NCBI GenBank assembly: GCA_022793675.1
Contig: JAAWDH010000042.1
Coordinates: forward strand, 1-64,000
From: Oscillospiraceae bacterium
GTDB lineage: Bacteria; Bacillota; Clostridia; Oscillospirales; Ruminococcaceae
DNA: 64,000 bases
Direction of reading: 5' to 3'
A model generated the notes under the pieces. The model saw nothing but the letters and a program-made list of their open reading frames with translations. It searched no databases and was not told the DNA's origin. The position numbers were made by a program, and so were the translations under genes. Of the stretch, positions 1 through 7,153 are shown in pieces. Every line of letters begins with the position of its first letter. Positions within the stretch are counted from its first letter, which is position 1.

Positions 1-327
1 AGCGGATGCCCATCGCCGGGAATATCTTCTCCAGGTAGTTCCCGGCGTCGATATAGTTCCGTGAGAACCTGCTCAGGTCCTTGCTGACGGTGCAGTTGAT
101 ACGGCCGGAGCGCATATCCTGGAGCATCCTCTGAAAACCAGGGCGGTCTGTGTTGCTGCCGGTCTCACCATCGTCGATGTAGGTGTCCACCAGCTCAAGG
201 CCGTCGTGGCTTTCTATGTAAGCCAGACAGATGGCCCGCTGGCTTTGGATGCTGTTGGATTCCATCCGGTCAGCATCCTCTCTGGATAACGGGCATAGAT
301 GCCGGTCTTATAGATTTTGTCGGACAT
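1..327 (-). pseudogene. serine site-specific recombinase (N-terminal part), frameshifted
   Basis: Reading from the ATG at 327 (preceded by an AAGGGGG ribosome-binding site) gives MSDKIYKTGIYAR. After a one-base shift near 286-288, the other frame gives a classic large serine recombinase: SREDADRMESNSIQSQR, then YIDDGETGSNTDRPGFQRM, then a segment with KDLSRFSRNYIDAG. Both halves fit the resolvase/invertase N-terminal catalytic domain of Tn4451/TnpX-like recombinases. The expected Arg-Leu-Ser codons read cgt-ta-tcc, so one T appears to be missing. The gene runs off the left edge, so the recombinase and zinc-ribbon domains cannot be seen. It was probably the integrase of the decayed element and is inactive unless the shift is a sequencing error. 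Confidence 0.8.
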
Positions 328-473
328 TTTGAACCCCCTTGTCGTCTGTCTGCCAGAAAACCGAAGGCCCTGTCCCGTATGGGAACGGAATACAAAGCCG
401 CTGGCCCTGTGATGCTGTCCTTTTTTTGACCCAGGCACATTGTAGCGCCGAGCCGCCCTGTTTGTTAAGGATG

Positions 474-707
474 TCAGGTCCCGGCAAGGTAGAGGGAATT
501 GATACGCTCCTCAATGGTCTCGCCCCTGTTCGCGAAGCTCAGCTTCACGACCACGCCGCCGTCCAGATAGACATAGGGATTGCCGAGCTGCTCGATCCAC
601 GCCCGGATGCGCTCCTCAGTGGGAGCCTCTGGGTGGACCGTACTGCAGTCGCGGAGCGCCGCCTTATCCACCTTGCGGAGGTCGATGTCCTTCATCACTT
701 CTGTCAT
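474..707 (-). CDS. DUF6870-like small protein of mobile elements
   Basis: A 77-residue soluble protein starting MTEVMKDIDLRKVDKAALRD, with a GGAGG ribosome-binding site just upstream of the ATG at 707. The central part (PTEERIRAWIEQLGNPYVYLDG) and the following VVVKLSFANRGETIEERI segment resemble, from memory, the DUF6870 family, which is common in Clostridia integrative elements near recombinase genes. Its biochemical role is unknown. It is complete and lies upstream of the broken recombinase on the same strand. The family assignment is from recall; the reading frame itself is well supported. Confidence 0.65.
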   Translation of the reverse strand: MTEVMKDIDLRKVDKAALRDCSTVHPEAPTEERIRAWIEQLGNPYVYLDGGVVVKLSFANRGETIEERINSLYLAGT

Positions 708-859
708 AGCATACCTCCAACCTACCGAAAGAACAGAGCGCCCTCAAAAAATGCCTCTCCTCTCATGGGACAAGGTTATTTTTCCTCCTTGCCCAGCTCT
801 GCCTGCAGACAAAAGAAAAGAGCAGTCATTTTCTCGGTTGAAAACAACTGCCCCAGCTT

Positions 860-896
860 GTCGAAAAAAAGTCCAGTTTTTACTGTTTTTTTCGAC
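860..896. terminator. A/T-rich hairpin, possible terminator
   Basis: TGTCGAAAAAAA and TTTTTTTCGACA form a 12-bp perfect stem around a loop of about 15 bases. It lies at the 3' end of the decayed HTH gene and could end transcription in either direction. Confidence 0.4.
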
Positions 897-1292
897 AGAC
901 TGAGGTGTTTTGCGAAACGCAATACGCTTGCGCTCCATGTGTTGCCGCTTCCTTTCGCTTCCGTTCCGGCGGCGCAGCCGCTTCCCTGCAAGGTGATGGG
1001 ATCAAGCGGTTTGGAAACCGCTGGGAAAGGATAGGGATGGAATCGGTACTTGATAAATCCGTAATTGATTGGTCTTTTTTTGATAAATCAGTTCTTGATA
1101 TATCTTTATTTAATTGCGTTGGATTTTCCAATGTAGGTAAATCCGATGTAGGCGGCTGCGGCTGTTCGTAGATCACATACTCCGCGCCGCGCAAGCGGCC
1201 TTTCGCGTAACGCTCCCTTGACCGCACGATATACCCAGCGCGTTCCAACTCCCGCACCGCTTCGCGGATAGCGTCGATACTCTCCTTAGAAT
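880..1292 (-). pseudogene. fragment of an HTH/DnaD-like replication protein of mobile elements
   Basis: The recognizable part starts at SKESIDAIREAVRELERAGY, continues through YAKGRLRGAEYVIYEQPQPP and a run of repeated NxDLSxTD-type motifs, and ends near PPERKRKEAA. Full-length relatives, as I recall them, have a preceding N-terminal DNA-binding domain (…GLSRIN-KESIDAIR) and a C-terminal DUF6017-type domain. Here the sequence upstream of residue SKES is unrelated, and translation ends soon after the Lys-Arg-rich linker. The reading frame stays open further upstream to 1530, but that extension has no resemblance to the family and overlaps the spoVAC start on the other strand. I call it a two-end truncated remnant. 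Confidence 0.65.
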
Positions 1293-1294
1293 AA

Positions 1295-1336
1295 GAGAAA
1301 ACGCAAGTTTCGTTTTTGCTTAAACTTGCGTTTCTC
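1295..1336. repeat. inverted repeat at the mobile-element/spoVA junction
   Basis: AAACGCAAGTTT (1299-1310) is repeated inverted as AAACTTGCGTTT (1322-1333) around an 11-base loop, and the match extends imperfectly by GAGA/TCTC. It sits exactly where homology to the element protein stops. It could be a terminator without a clear T-run or a trace of an element end. Confidence 0.5.
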
Positions 1337-1385
1337 AACAGGCTGGGCACTTTCCACTTAAAAGGAAGGCGCTTTTTTGTTTGAC

Positions 1386-1414
1386 GTATATTTCCCCCTT
1401 TCTGACAAATGCTA
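1386..1414 (+). promoter_or_regulatory. sigma-G-like promoter for spoVAC-AD-AE
   Basis: GTATA (1386-1390) and AATGCTA (1408-1414) are 17 bp apart, about 34 bp upstream of the spoVAC start. This fits the sigma-G pattern (GHATR, 17-18 bp, CATNHTA) apart from A for C at the first -10 position. Sigma-G control is what is known for spoVA in Bacillus; the site here is an inference. Confidence 0.5.
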
Positions 1415-1447
1415 GCTTCAAAACCACAATGAAAGGGAGTTTTTTCG

Positions 1448-1909
1448 ATGCCTTCTGTAAAAACAACGCCGGCGCAGTACAGCGCGATGGCCAAAGAGGC
1501 TGTGCCGCCGTCGCCGTCATTTAAAAACATTCCGCTGGCTTTCCTAATCGGCGGGCTGATTTGTATGCTGGGGCAGGGCCTTCTGAACCTTTACCAATAT
1601 TGGGGCTTAACGCTGGATCGGGCGTCGGGCTTTGTTTCGATTACGCTGATTTTTTTGAGCGCGCTGTTTACTGGGCTGGGCTGCTACGACAATATTGCGC
1701 GGCACGCCGGCGCCGGCACCTTGGTGCCCATCACTGGCTTTGCCAACTCGGTGGTTGCACCGGCGCTTGAGTTTAAGAGCGAGGGGCTGATACTGGGACT
1801 GGGAGCAAAGCTGTTTATAATTTCCGGCCCTGTTATTGTCTACGGCCTAGCGGCATCGTGGGTGTACGGCATTATTTTGATGTTCATGGGATACGGCGGT
1901 ATGAAGTGA
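1448..1909 (+). CDS. spoVAC: stage V sporulation protein AC
   Basis: A 153-residue membrane protein of the SpoVAC/SpoVAEB family. In Bacillus it forms part of the inner-membrane channel that moves Ca-dipicolinate into the developing spore and out at germination; SpoVAC has been described as mechanosensitive. The sequence has several hydrophobic segments (for example PLAFLIGGLICMLGQGLLNL near residue 30 and a central ITLIFLSALFTGLGCY) and the family signature HAGAGTLVPITGFANSVV. A GGGAG ribosome-binding site precedes the ATG. It starts a three-gene operon with spoVAD and spoVAE; spoVAA, AB and AF are not adjacent. Confidence 0.95.
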   Translation: MPSVKTTPAQYSAMAKEAVPPSPSFKNIPLAFLIGGLICMLGQGLLNLYQYWGLTLDRASGFVSITLIFLSALFTGLGCYDNIARHAGAGTLVPITGFANSVVAPALEFKSEGLILGLGAKLFIISGPVIVYGLAASWVYGIILMFMGYGGMK

Positions 1910-1946
1910 GCTGAAGCGCCAACACGATAAAGAAAGAAGGATTGGA

Positions 1947-2951
1947 ATGGCAAAAAAATTGGGACGGAGCACATTTTTGCTGGAAAAACATCCAGCGATT
2001 TTAGCCTCGGCGGCGATTGGCGGGAAAATGGAAGGGGAAGGGCCGCAGGGCGCTTACTTTGACACCATTTCCAACGACGCCCAGTTTGGAGAAGATAGCT
2101 GGGAGAAAGCCGAAGGGCGGCTCCAGCAGCTGGCGCTGCAAACGGCAATGCAGAAAGCAGGCGTGTCGGCGGCGGAGGTCGACTGCCTGTTTGCAGGCGA
2201 CCTACTGAACCAATGCGTTGGTTCCAGCTATGGCTTGCAGCAGTTTGAAATCCCTTTTGTGGGGCTTTACGGCGCTTGCTCGACGATGGCCGAGTCGCTG
2301 ATGATGGCGGCACTTTTCGTTGAGGGCGGGCTGGCGAAACGGGCGGCGGCGGTGACTTCCTCACATTTCTGCTCCGCCGAAAGGCAGTTCCGCTTCCCGC
2401 TAGAATATGGCGGGCAGCGCCCGCCTTCTGCCCAATGGACGGCTACAGCGGCAGGCGCAGCTATTGTTGGCTGCGGCCAAGGCGTATCGGTCAACGCAGT
2501 GACCGTCGGCACAATCCGTGACCTTGGGATTACGGACGCCAACAACATGGGGGCGGCAATGGCTCCTGCGGCAGCCTCTACCTTGACCACCTTTTTCAAT
2601 GACAGCGTCACCCATCCGGCCGACTACGACTTAATCCTCACAGGCGATTTGGGGCAGGTTGGGCGGGACTTGCTGTTCGAGCTGCTGGAAAAAGAAGGGG
2701 TGCGCATCTCTGACCGTTATCACGACTGCGGGCTGCTGATCTATGACCGCGACAAGCAGGATGTTCATGCCGGTGGTTCGGGGTGCGGGTGCTCGGCCTC
2801 GGTGCTTTGCGGCAGCATTTTGCGGCAGATGGCCGAAGGACGCTGGAAAAACGTACTGTTCATGGCTACTGGGGCGCTGATGTCCCCGACGATGGTCCAG
2901 CAAGGCGAGGCGATCCCTGGGATTGCCCATCTGCTGCACTTGAAAGCCTGA
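1947..2951 (+). CDS. spoVAD: stage V sporulation protein AD
   Basis: A 334-residue soluble protein with a thiolase/ketosynthase-like fold. SpoVAD binds dipicolinic acid and is needed for its uptake into spores. The N-terminus MAKKLGRSTFLLEKHPAILA and the motifs GDLLNQCVGSSYGLQQFEIP, GLYGACSTMAESLMMA and TSSHFCSAERQFRFP are characteristic of the family, as is the late CGCSASVLCG segment. Length is normal. An AGAAGG ribosome-binding site precedes the ATG, and spoVAE follows 15 bp downstream. Confidence 0.96.
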   Translation: MAKKLGRSTFLLEKHPAILASAAIGGKMEGEGPQGAYFDTISNDAQFGEDSWEKAEGRLQQLALQTAMQKAGVSAAEVDCLFAGDLLNQCVGSSYGLQQFEIPFVGLYGACSTMAESLMMAALFVEGGLAKRAAAVTSSHFCSAERQFRFPLEYGGQRPPSAQWTATAAGAAIVGCGQGVSVNAVTVGTIRDLGITDANNMGAAMAPAAASTLTTFFNDSVTHPADYDLILTGDLGQVGRDLLFELLEKEGVRISDRYHDCGLLIYDRDKQDVHAGGSGCGCSASVLCGSILRQMAEGRWKNVLFMATGALMSPTMVQQGEAIPGIAHLLHLKA

Positions 2952-2966
2952 AAAGGAGGGAACCAG

Positions 2967-3326
2967 ATGTTTTGGGAGTATGCAAAAGCCTTTTTGATTG
3001 GCGGGCTGTTCTGTGCGGCAGGGCAAGTCCTAATCGATTACACAAAACTTACGCCAGCAAGAATCCTGGTCAGCTATGTAGTTGCAGGCGTTGTGCTTGG
3101 GGCGCTGGGATGGTATACGCCGCTGGTGGAATGGGCCGGCGCAGGCGCAACGGTGCCGCTGACGGGGTTTGGGAACCTGCTGGCGCGCGGCGTGCGCGAT
3201 GCGGTCGACCGTGATGGATGGCTAGGCGTTTTTACCGGCGGTTTGACAGCGGCGGCAGGGGGCATCACAGCGGCGGTGATTTTCGGGTTAATTGTCGCGC
3301 TGCTTTTTCGTTCTAAAGAAAAGTAG
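2967..3326 (+). CDS. spoVAE: stage V sporulation protein AE (SpoVAEb type)
   Basis: A 119-residue membrane protein, paralogous to SpoVAC, with the shared GAGATVPLTGFGNLLARGV signature around residues 55-75 and hydrophobic helices before and after it. It is the third component of the forespore dipicolinate channel. AAGGAGGG precedes its ATG. It is the last gene of the spoVA operon; two hairpins follow directly (3333-3373). Confidence 0.94.
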   Translation: MFWEYAKAFLIGGLFCAAGQVLIDYTKLTPARILVSYVVAGVVLGALGWYTPLVEWAGAGATVPLTGFGNLLARGVRDAVDRDGWLGVFTGGLTAAAGGITAAVIFGLIVALLFRSKEK

Positions 3327-3332
3327 TCGGGG

Positions 3333-3373
3333 CGCGCTGCGTAAGCAGCGCGAAGGCCGTGTGCACGGCCTTT
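3333..3373 (+). terminator. double hairpin after the spoVA operon
   Basis: CGCGCTGCGTAAGCAGCGCG (3333-3352) and AAGGCCGTGTGCACGGCCTTT (3353-3373) form two consecutive strong stems a few bases after the spoVAE stop codon. The second is followed by a short T/C-rich stretch. Probable terminator. Confidence 0.6.
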
Positions 3374-3593
3374 CCCGGTTTTGCGCCAACCTTCCTAAAA
3401 CAAACCCGTACTTCCGGAGCCAAGTAAGGCGCGGCCGCCCGCTTGCTAAAGTCCGTACAACTTCCTAGCGGGGAGGTAAGCGCCGCGGGTTTTCGCAGCG
3501 AAACGATAGCGAAGTATCGCAAAACAAATTGCATAAATGTTTCGTTCGTTCGAGGGGGCCCCTGAGGGATACCTCCCTCGGGCGCGCTTTTTG

Positions 3594-3625
3594 CCTACTT
3601 TGTTGTCGTATGACAACAAAGTAGG
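3594..3625. repeat. perfect 14-bp palindrome
   Basis: CCTACTTTGTTGTC and GACAACAAAGTAGG flank the loop GTAT with no mismatch. It is not followed by a T-run, so it is unlike a simple terminator and more like a repetitive palindromic element or part of a larger RNA fold. Confidence 0.7.
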
Positions 3626-3662
3626 TCGGTATATCGGGACGAAACCCGATTTTGATGAAGGG

Positions 3663-3695
3663 GCGCCTGTACTCTCAAAAAGGTACAGGCGCTTT
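3663..3695. terminator. terminator-like hairpin
   Basis: GCGCCTGTAC (3663-3672) and GTACAGGCGC (3683-3692) form a perfect 10-bp stem. The loop contains AAAAAG, and TTT follows on the plus side. It could end transcripts from the minus-strand gene pair pepT/small ORF. Confidence 0.55.
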
Positions 3696-3728
3696 CACTT
3701 TGTTATTCTTCATCGTATACCGCTGTAG

Positions 3729-3860
3729 TCAGCGGCCTTTTCTGTCGGGATAATCTTTTTCTTCCATCCTCTTTTTGATGAAGATCAGCAGGCCGCAGAC
3801 TACCACCGCCGCAACCGCCGCCGCTGCTGCAACGGCAAGGATGAACCAAAATGGATTCAT
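3729..3860 (-). CDS. 43-residue single-pass membrane protein
   Basis: Starts MNPFWFILAVAAAAAVAAVV at the ATG at 3860, which has a good AGGGGC ribosome-binding site. One hydrophobic segment (about residues 4-28) is followed by a positively charged tail, IKKRMEEKDYPDRKGR. It lies about 30 bp downstream of pepT on the same strand and probably shares its transcript. The topology rule predicts the basic tail in the cytoplasm. No family recognized; the start signal and hydrophobic design make it a plausible real gene. Confidence 0.55.
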   Translation of the reverse strand: MNPFWFILAVAAAAAVAAVVVCGLLIFIKKRMEEKDYPDRKGR

Positions 3861-3889
3861 ATTAAGCCCCTTTCTGTCGGCTGTATATT

Positions 3890-5113
3890 TTAAGCTTCGC
3901 TGTAAATGGCGCAGATTTCCCGGGCAATCTCAAAGCATTTTTCCAGCGCCTGTACTGAAGTGTATTCAAACCGGCCGTGGGCGTTGCAGCCGCCGGCGCA
4001 GAGGTTGGGGCAGGGCAGCCCCATAAAGGATAGCCTCGCGCCGTCCGTGCCGCCGCGGATCGGTACAATAATCGGCGCAATCCCCAGCTTCTCCATTGCC
4101 GCTTTGGCGTTCTCAATCAGGTGCATATGGGGAAGGATCTGCTCCTTCATGTTGCGGTAAGATTCCTTGATTGTGACAACAACTGTCCCTTCGCCGTATT
4201 TTTGGTTCAGATAATCCCCAGCCGCCAGCGCCAGCGCTTTCTTTTCAGCAATTTGGGCGGCGTCGTGGTCGCGGATGATGTATCCAAGCGAAGCCTCCTC
4301 CACCGCGCCGTTCATGCTGGTGAGGTGGAAAAAGCCGTCATAGCCGGCGGTATGCTCAGGGCGCTGTTCCGGCGGCAGCAGCGCGTTAAATTCCATCGCG
4401 ATCAGGCTGGCATTTTTCATCTTGCCCTTGGCAGAGCCAGGGTGGATGTTAAGGCCGGACACTTTAACCGTCATCGACATCGCATTAAAATTTTCGTATT
4501 CGATTTCGCCAGGCTCGCCGCCGTCCAGCGTATAGCCAAAGTCCGCCCCAAACTTTTCTACGTCAAAGAAGGCCGGGCCGTTGCCCACTTCCTCGTCGGG
4601 CGTAAAAGCGATACGGATAGGGCCGTGTTTGACCTCGGGGTGCTCGGCGTAATATTCGGCAAGGGCCATAATCTCAGCAACACCAGCCTTATCATCAGCA
4701 CCTAGAAGGGTCATACCATCAGTGACAATCAGGTCTTCGCCGACGTGATGCTGCAGCGACTCGTAATCCTTGGCCGCCAGCACAATCCCTTTTTCGGCGT
4801 TCAGCACTACGTCGCCGCCATCGTAATTTTCAACAATCCGGGCGTTGACGTTGGCCCCGGTGATATCCGGCGAGGTGTCCATATGGGCAATCAGGCCCAG
4901 TACAGGCCCAGTTTTGCCATTGTTGGCAGGAATAGAAGCATAAACATAGCAATGCTCATCCGCCTCGGCTTGATAGCCCATCGCAGTTAGCTCGTCCTGC
5001 AGGAGCCTTGCTAGGTTATGCTGTTTATCGGTGCTGGGGACGGCGTTGACGTCGTGTTGGGATTCGGTATCGATTTTGGTGTAGCGCAGAAAGCGTTCGG
5101 CAATCTTTTCCAT
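3890..5113 (-). CDS. pepT: peptidase T (tripeptidase)
   Basis: A 407-residue cytosolic dizinc M20B aminopeptidase that removes the N-terminal residue from tripeptides. The start MEKIAERFLRYTKIDTESQH is preceded by AAGGAGG; the frame is open further upstream but without family resemblance. Metal and catalytic motifs are present: LIAHMDTSPD (about residue 80), GADDKAGVAEIM, TPDEEVGNGP, LDGGEPGEIEYENF and IRGGTDGARLSFMGLPCPNL near the C-terminus. Length matches the family. It is transcribed away from the ddl-like gene; a dispersed repeat lies between them. Confidence 0.96.
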   Translation of the reverse strand: MEKIAERFLRYTKIDTESQHDVNAVPSTDKQHNLARLLQDELTAMGYQAEADEHCYVYASIPANNGKTGPVLGLIAHMDTSPDITGANVNARIVENYDGGDVVLNAEKGIVLAAKDYESLQHHVGEDLIVTDGMTLLGADDKAGVAEIMALAEYYAEHPEVKHGPIRIAFTPDEEVGNGPAFFDVEKFGADFGYTLDGGEPGEIEYENFNAMSMTVKVSGLNIHPGSAKGKMKNASLIAMEFNALLPPEQRPEHTAGYDGFFHLTSMNGAVEEASLGYIIRDHDAAQIAEKKALALAAGDYLNQKYGEGTVVVTIKESYRNMKEQILPHMHLIENAKAAMEKLGIAPIIVPIRGGTDGARLSFMGLPCPNLCAGGCNAHGRFEYTSVQALEKCFEIAREICAIYSEA

Positions 5114-5303
5114 GATGAAACCTCCTTGATGATGTGGCATACCAGCCTTTTTTAAATTATAGCACATTCCCTCCTCTTCTGCAAGGCGGCCGGCGGCGTG
5201 TCGCCGCAGACAACTCGCGGCGGAAATCCAGCAAGCCGGATTTCTGCTGCGGATAAACATGGCCGGTTCTCTCGCGGTTACGGGCAAGTGATTCCAGCTG
5301 CTT

Positions 5304-5403
5304 GTCGACGCAGTAGCGCTTGATGGCTGCGCAGACGAGTACCCTGGCGATTAAAAGTTTTGCGAGCTTAGCGCAGCTAAGCTTGGCTTTCTTCAAAAGC
5401 GAC
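5304..5403 (+). repeat. dispersed intergenic repeat, copy A
   Basis: Contains GACGCAGTAG, then GAGTACCCTGGCGATTAAAA and AAGCTTGGCTTTCTTCAAAA. The same blocks in the same order occur in five other intergenic places in this window (16318, 21678, 35612, 47654, 51951). Copy A lies between the divergent pepT and ddl-like genes. Confidence 0.85.
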
Positions 5404-5442
5404 CCGTCCCCCGCGTCTAAAACTGTCGCTTCGCAAAAGGAG

Positions 5443-5471
5443 TTGAATTTTTCTTGTCATTGTGCTATAAT
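5443..5471 (+). promoter_or_regulatory. sigma-A-type promoter of the ddl-like gene
   Basis: TTGAAT (5443-5448) and TATAAT (5466-5471) are separated by 17 bp, 90 bp upstream of the ATG at 5561. It begins immediately after repeat copy A. Confidence 0.7.
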
Positions 5472-5560
5472 ACATAAGTTATAGAGTAAAATCGGAATTA
5501 TCCGGGGTCGGACAGGCGCTGCAACCTGCGCGTTGGCGGCCCGCTCGGAAAGGAGAACCT

Positions 5561-6628
5561 ATGGCCAAAAAACGTATTGCGGTCCTATTTGGCGGTATTT
5601 CCCCGGAGCATGACGTTTCGTGCATGGCGGCGGTATATCTGCTGAGCCATCTGCCAGACAGCTATGAGGCTGTCTGCATTGGCATCACAAAGAAGGGGCG
5701 GATGCTGTTTTATCCCGGCGATTTGGAGGGAATCCGCAGTTCCCGCTGGGAGGCGCACCCTGACTGCTGCAGCTGTGTGTTCAGCACCGACAGCTCCAAG
5801 CGGGGCATTTATAAGCTGTTGGCGGACCAGACCGCTTCCTTCTTGGCGCTGGACTGCGTTTTTCCGGTCCTTTACGGCAAGGCTGGCGAGGACGGGACGC
5901 TCCAAGGGATTTTGGAGCGCAGCGGGATCCCCTATGTGGGATCAGGGGCCTGCGCGTCGGCGCTGTGCACCGATAGGGAATACGCTCATATGGTATTAGG
6001 GGCGGCGGGGATCCGCACGGCGGGCTGGTTTACAGTCCGGCGGGGCGAGAAGCTGGAAACAGAGGAGCTTGCGGCAAAGGTAGAACAGGGTTTCGGTTTC
6101 CCAGTGTTTGTCAAGCCTGCTTGCTGCAGCTCTGCAAGCGGCGTCTTTCACGCCGAAAACCCGGAGGAGCTGACCCGCGCAGTGAAGCTTGCCTTTGTCC
6201 ACGACGAAAAGGCGCTGATCAAGGAGCACATCCATGGGATGCAGATCCGCTGTGCGGTCGTCGGCAACGACGAGCCGGAAGCCTCGGTGCTGGGGGAGAT
6301 CGCCACCTTGCAGGAAAGCGCATCTTCCCCTTGGGAGCAGGAAGCCCAATCGCTGCTGATCCCCGCCCCCATCAGCCAGGAGCTTTCCTACAGCATCCGC
6401 GAAATCGCCGTAAAAGCCTTCAAAGTCATGGAATGCGCCGGGATGGCCAGCATCGATTTTTTTGTCACCAGTACTGGGGACATTTTCCTAAACCAGATCA
6501 ACACCGCGCCCGGTTTCTCCGAAATCAGCATCTTCCCCCGGCTGTGGCAGGCAGTGGACGTCTCCCCTGAAGCGTTGATGGAGCGGCTGGTGGGGCTGGC
6601 GCTGGAACGGGCCGGCGTAGACTATTAA
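5561..6628 (+). CDS. D-alanine-D-alanine ligase-like protein with altered active site
   Basis: A 355-residue ATP-grasp protein clearly of the Ddl/Van family: GGISPEHDVS at the N-terminus (Glu16), FPVLYGKAGEDGTLQGILE at 101-119, FVKPA at 183-187. However several positions normally fixed differ: HG becomes YG (105), the ATP-ribose-binding GRE motif becomes GMQ (226-228), the omega-loop EAKY-type motif is replaced by EQEAQSLL, the R of RVDFF becomes Ser297, and the magnesium-ligand Glu of NEVNT becomes Gln312 (NQINTAPG). Asp299 and Asn314 remain. It may be a specialised ligase, a Van-like enzyme or a pseudo-enzyme; I do not assign ddl. Good GGAGAA ribosome-binding site. The DUF1934 gene follows closely. 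Confidence 0.8.
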   Translation: MAKKRIAVLFGGISPEHDVSCMAAVYLLSHLPDSYEAVCIGITKKGRMLFYPGDLEGIRSSRWEAHPDCCSCVFSTDSSKRGIYKLLADQTASFLALDCVFPVLYGKAGEDGTLQGILERSGIPYVGSGACASALCTDREYAHMVLGAAGIRTAGWFTVRRGEKLETEELAAKVEQGFGFPVFVKPACCSSASGVFHAENPEELTRAVKLAFVHDEKALIKEHIHGMQIRCAVVGNDEPEASVLGEIATLQESASSPWEQEAQSLLIPAPISQELSYSIREIAVKAFKVMECAGMASIDFFVTSTGDIFLNQINTAPGFSEISIFPRLWQAVDVSPEALMERLVGLALERAGVDY

Positions 6629-6655
6629 ACGCCTTTGAAAGGATCTGCTGCTTAT

Positions 6656-7153
6656 ATGGAAATTCGTGTCAATGTTACCATTATGTCAAAGTCCCGGATT
6701 GAAGGGCAGGAAAGCGTCTCCGAATTTTTTACCGACGCCATCTTCAAATATGAAGACGGCAGGGCGCTGCTAGTCTATACCGACCTTGAATCCGGCGGCG
6801 ATGTCGACCAGTTGACTTCAGTGCAGATCGCCCCAAACCAGGTTGCAATCCGCAAGCTGGGGGTCGCCCCAAGCTATCTGCTGATGGAGCAGGGCAAGCG
6901 GCAGCTGGGGTTTTATGAAACCCCAGGCGGCGTGTTGGAGATAGGGCTTTTCGCCTCCGTCATTGACGCCAATTTCAACGAGAGCGGCGGCCGCCTGCGG
7001 CTCTGCTATAAGCTCGACGCCAACGCCCAGCTGATCAGCGAAAATGAGCTGTACATTAAAGTGGAGCCGCTGCCCAATCCGGAAGAGGATGGATTTTTTG
7101 ATGAAGAAGCTGAGAAGGAAGAGGAAGACCCTTCCTTTACTATTTCACTATGA
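6656..7153 (+). CDS. DUF1934 (YwiB-like) protein
   Basis: A 165-residue protein of the DUF1934/YwiB family, a small lipocalin-like beta-barrel of unknown role. Matching features are the opening MEIRVNVTIMSKSR, alternating hydrophobic strands such as QVAIRKLG and LGFYETPGG, and IDANFNESGGRLRLCYKLD. The acidic C-terminal tail EEAEKEEEDPS is typical of many members. The ATG at 6656 is chosen because family homology starts there. Its stop overlaps the argS start by the ATGA arrangement, the same gene order as Bacillus ywiB-argS. Confidence 0.88.
   Translation: MEIRVNVTIMSKSRIEGQESVSEFFTDAIFKYEDGRALLVYTDLESGGDVDQLTSVQIAPNQVAIRKLGVAPSYLLMEQGKRQLGFYETPGGVLEIGLFASVIDANFNESGGRLRLCYKLDANAQLISENELYIKVEPLPNPEEDGFFDEEAEKEEEDPSFTISL

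Larger units (their letters stand above)
1..1340. mobile_element. decayed end of an integrated mobile element
   Basis: This stretch carries three minus-strand pieces of types usually found in Clostridia conjugative or mobilizable elements: a serine recombinase with a frameshift, a DUF6870-like small gene, and a fragment of an HTH replication-type protein cut at both ends. The ordinary spoVA operon begins right after it. An inverted repeat at 1295-1336 lies at the point where recognizable element protein stops. I infer an old insertion whose end has decayed; the other end lies outside the window. No att duplication could be defined. Confidence 0.6.
3374..3728. other. hairpin-rich non-coding interval
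   Basis: No convincing gene is visible between the spoVA terminator and the small ORF at 3729. The interval contains many palindromes: a pair around GTTTTCGCAGCGAAAC (3488-3503), CGATA/TATCG (3504-3519), a CGAGGG stem (3551-3580), a perfect 14-bp stem with a 4-base loop at 3594-3625 (CCTACTTTGTTGTC/GACAACAAAGTAGG), and a terminator-like stem at 3663-3692. It may be a structured RNA or a cluster of repetitive palindromic elements. Confidence 0.5.

Noticed and set aside
880-1530. Full 216-residue protein from 1530
   Set aside because: Homology to the element HTH family begins only at about 1292; the upstream part overlaps spoVAC and has no similarity.
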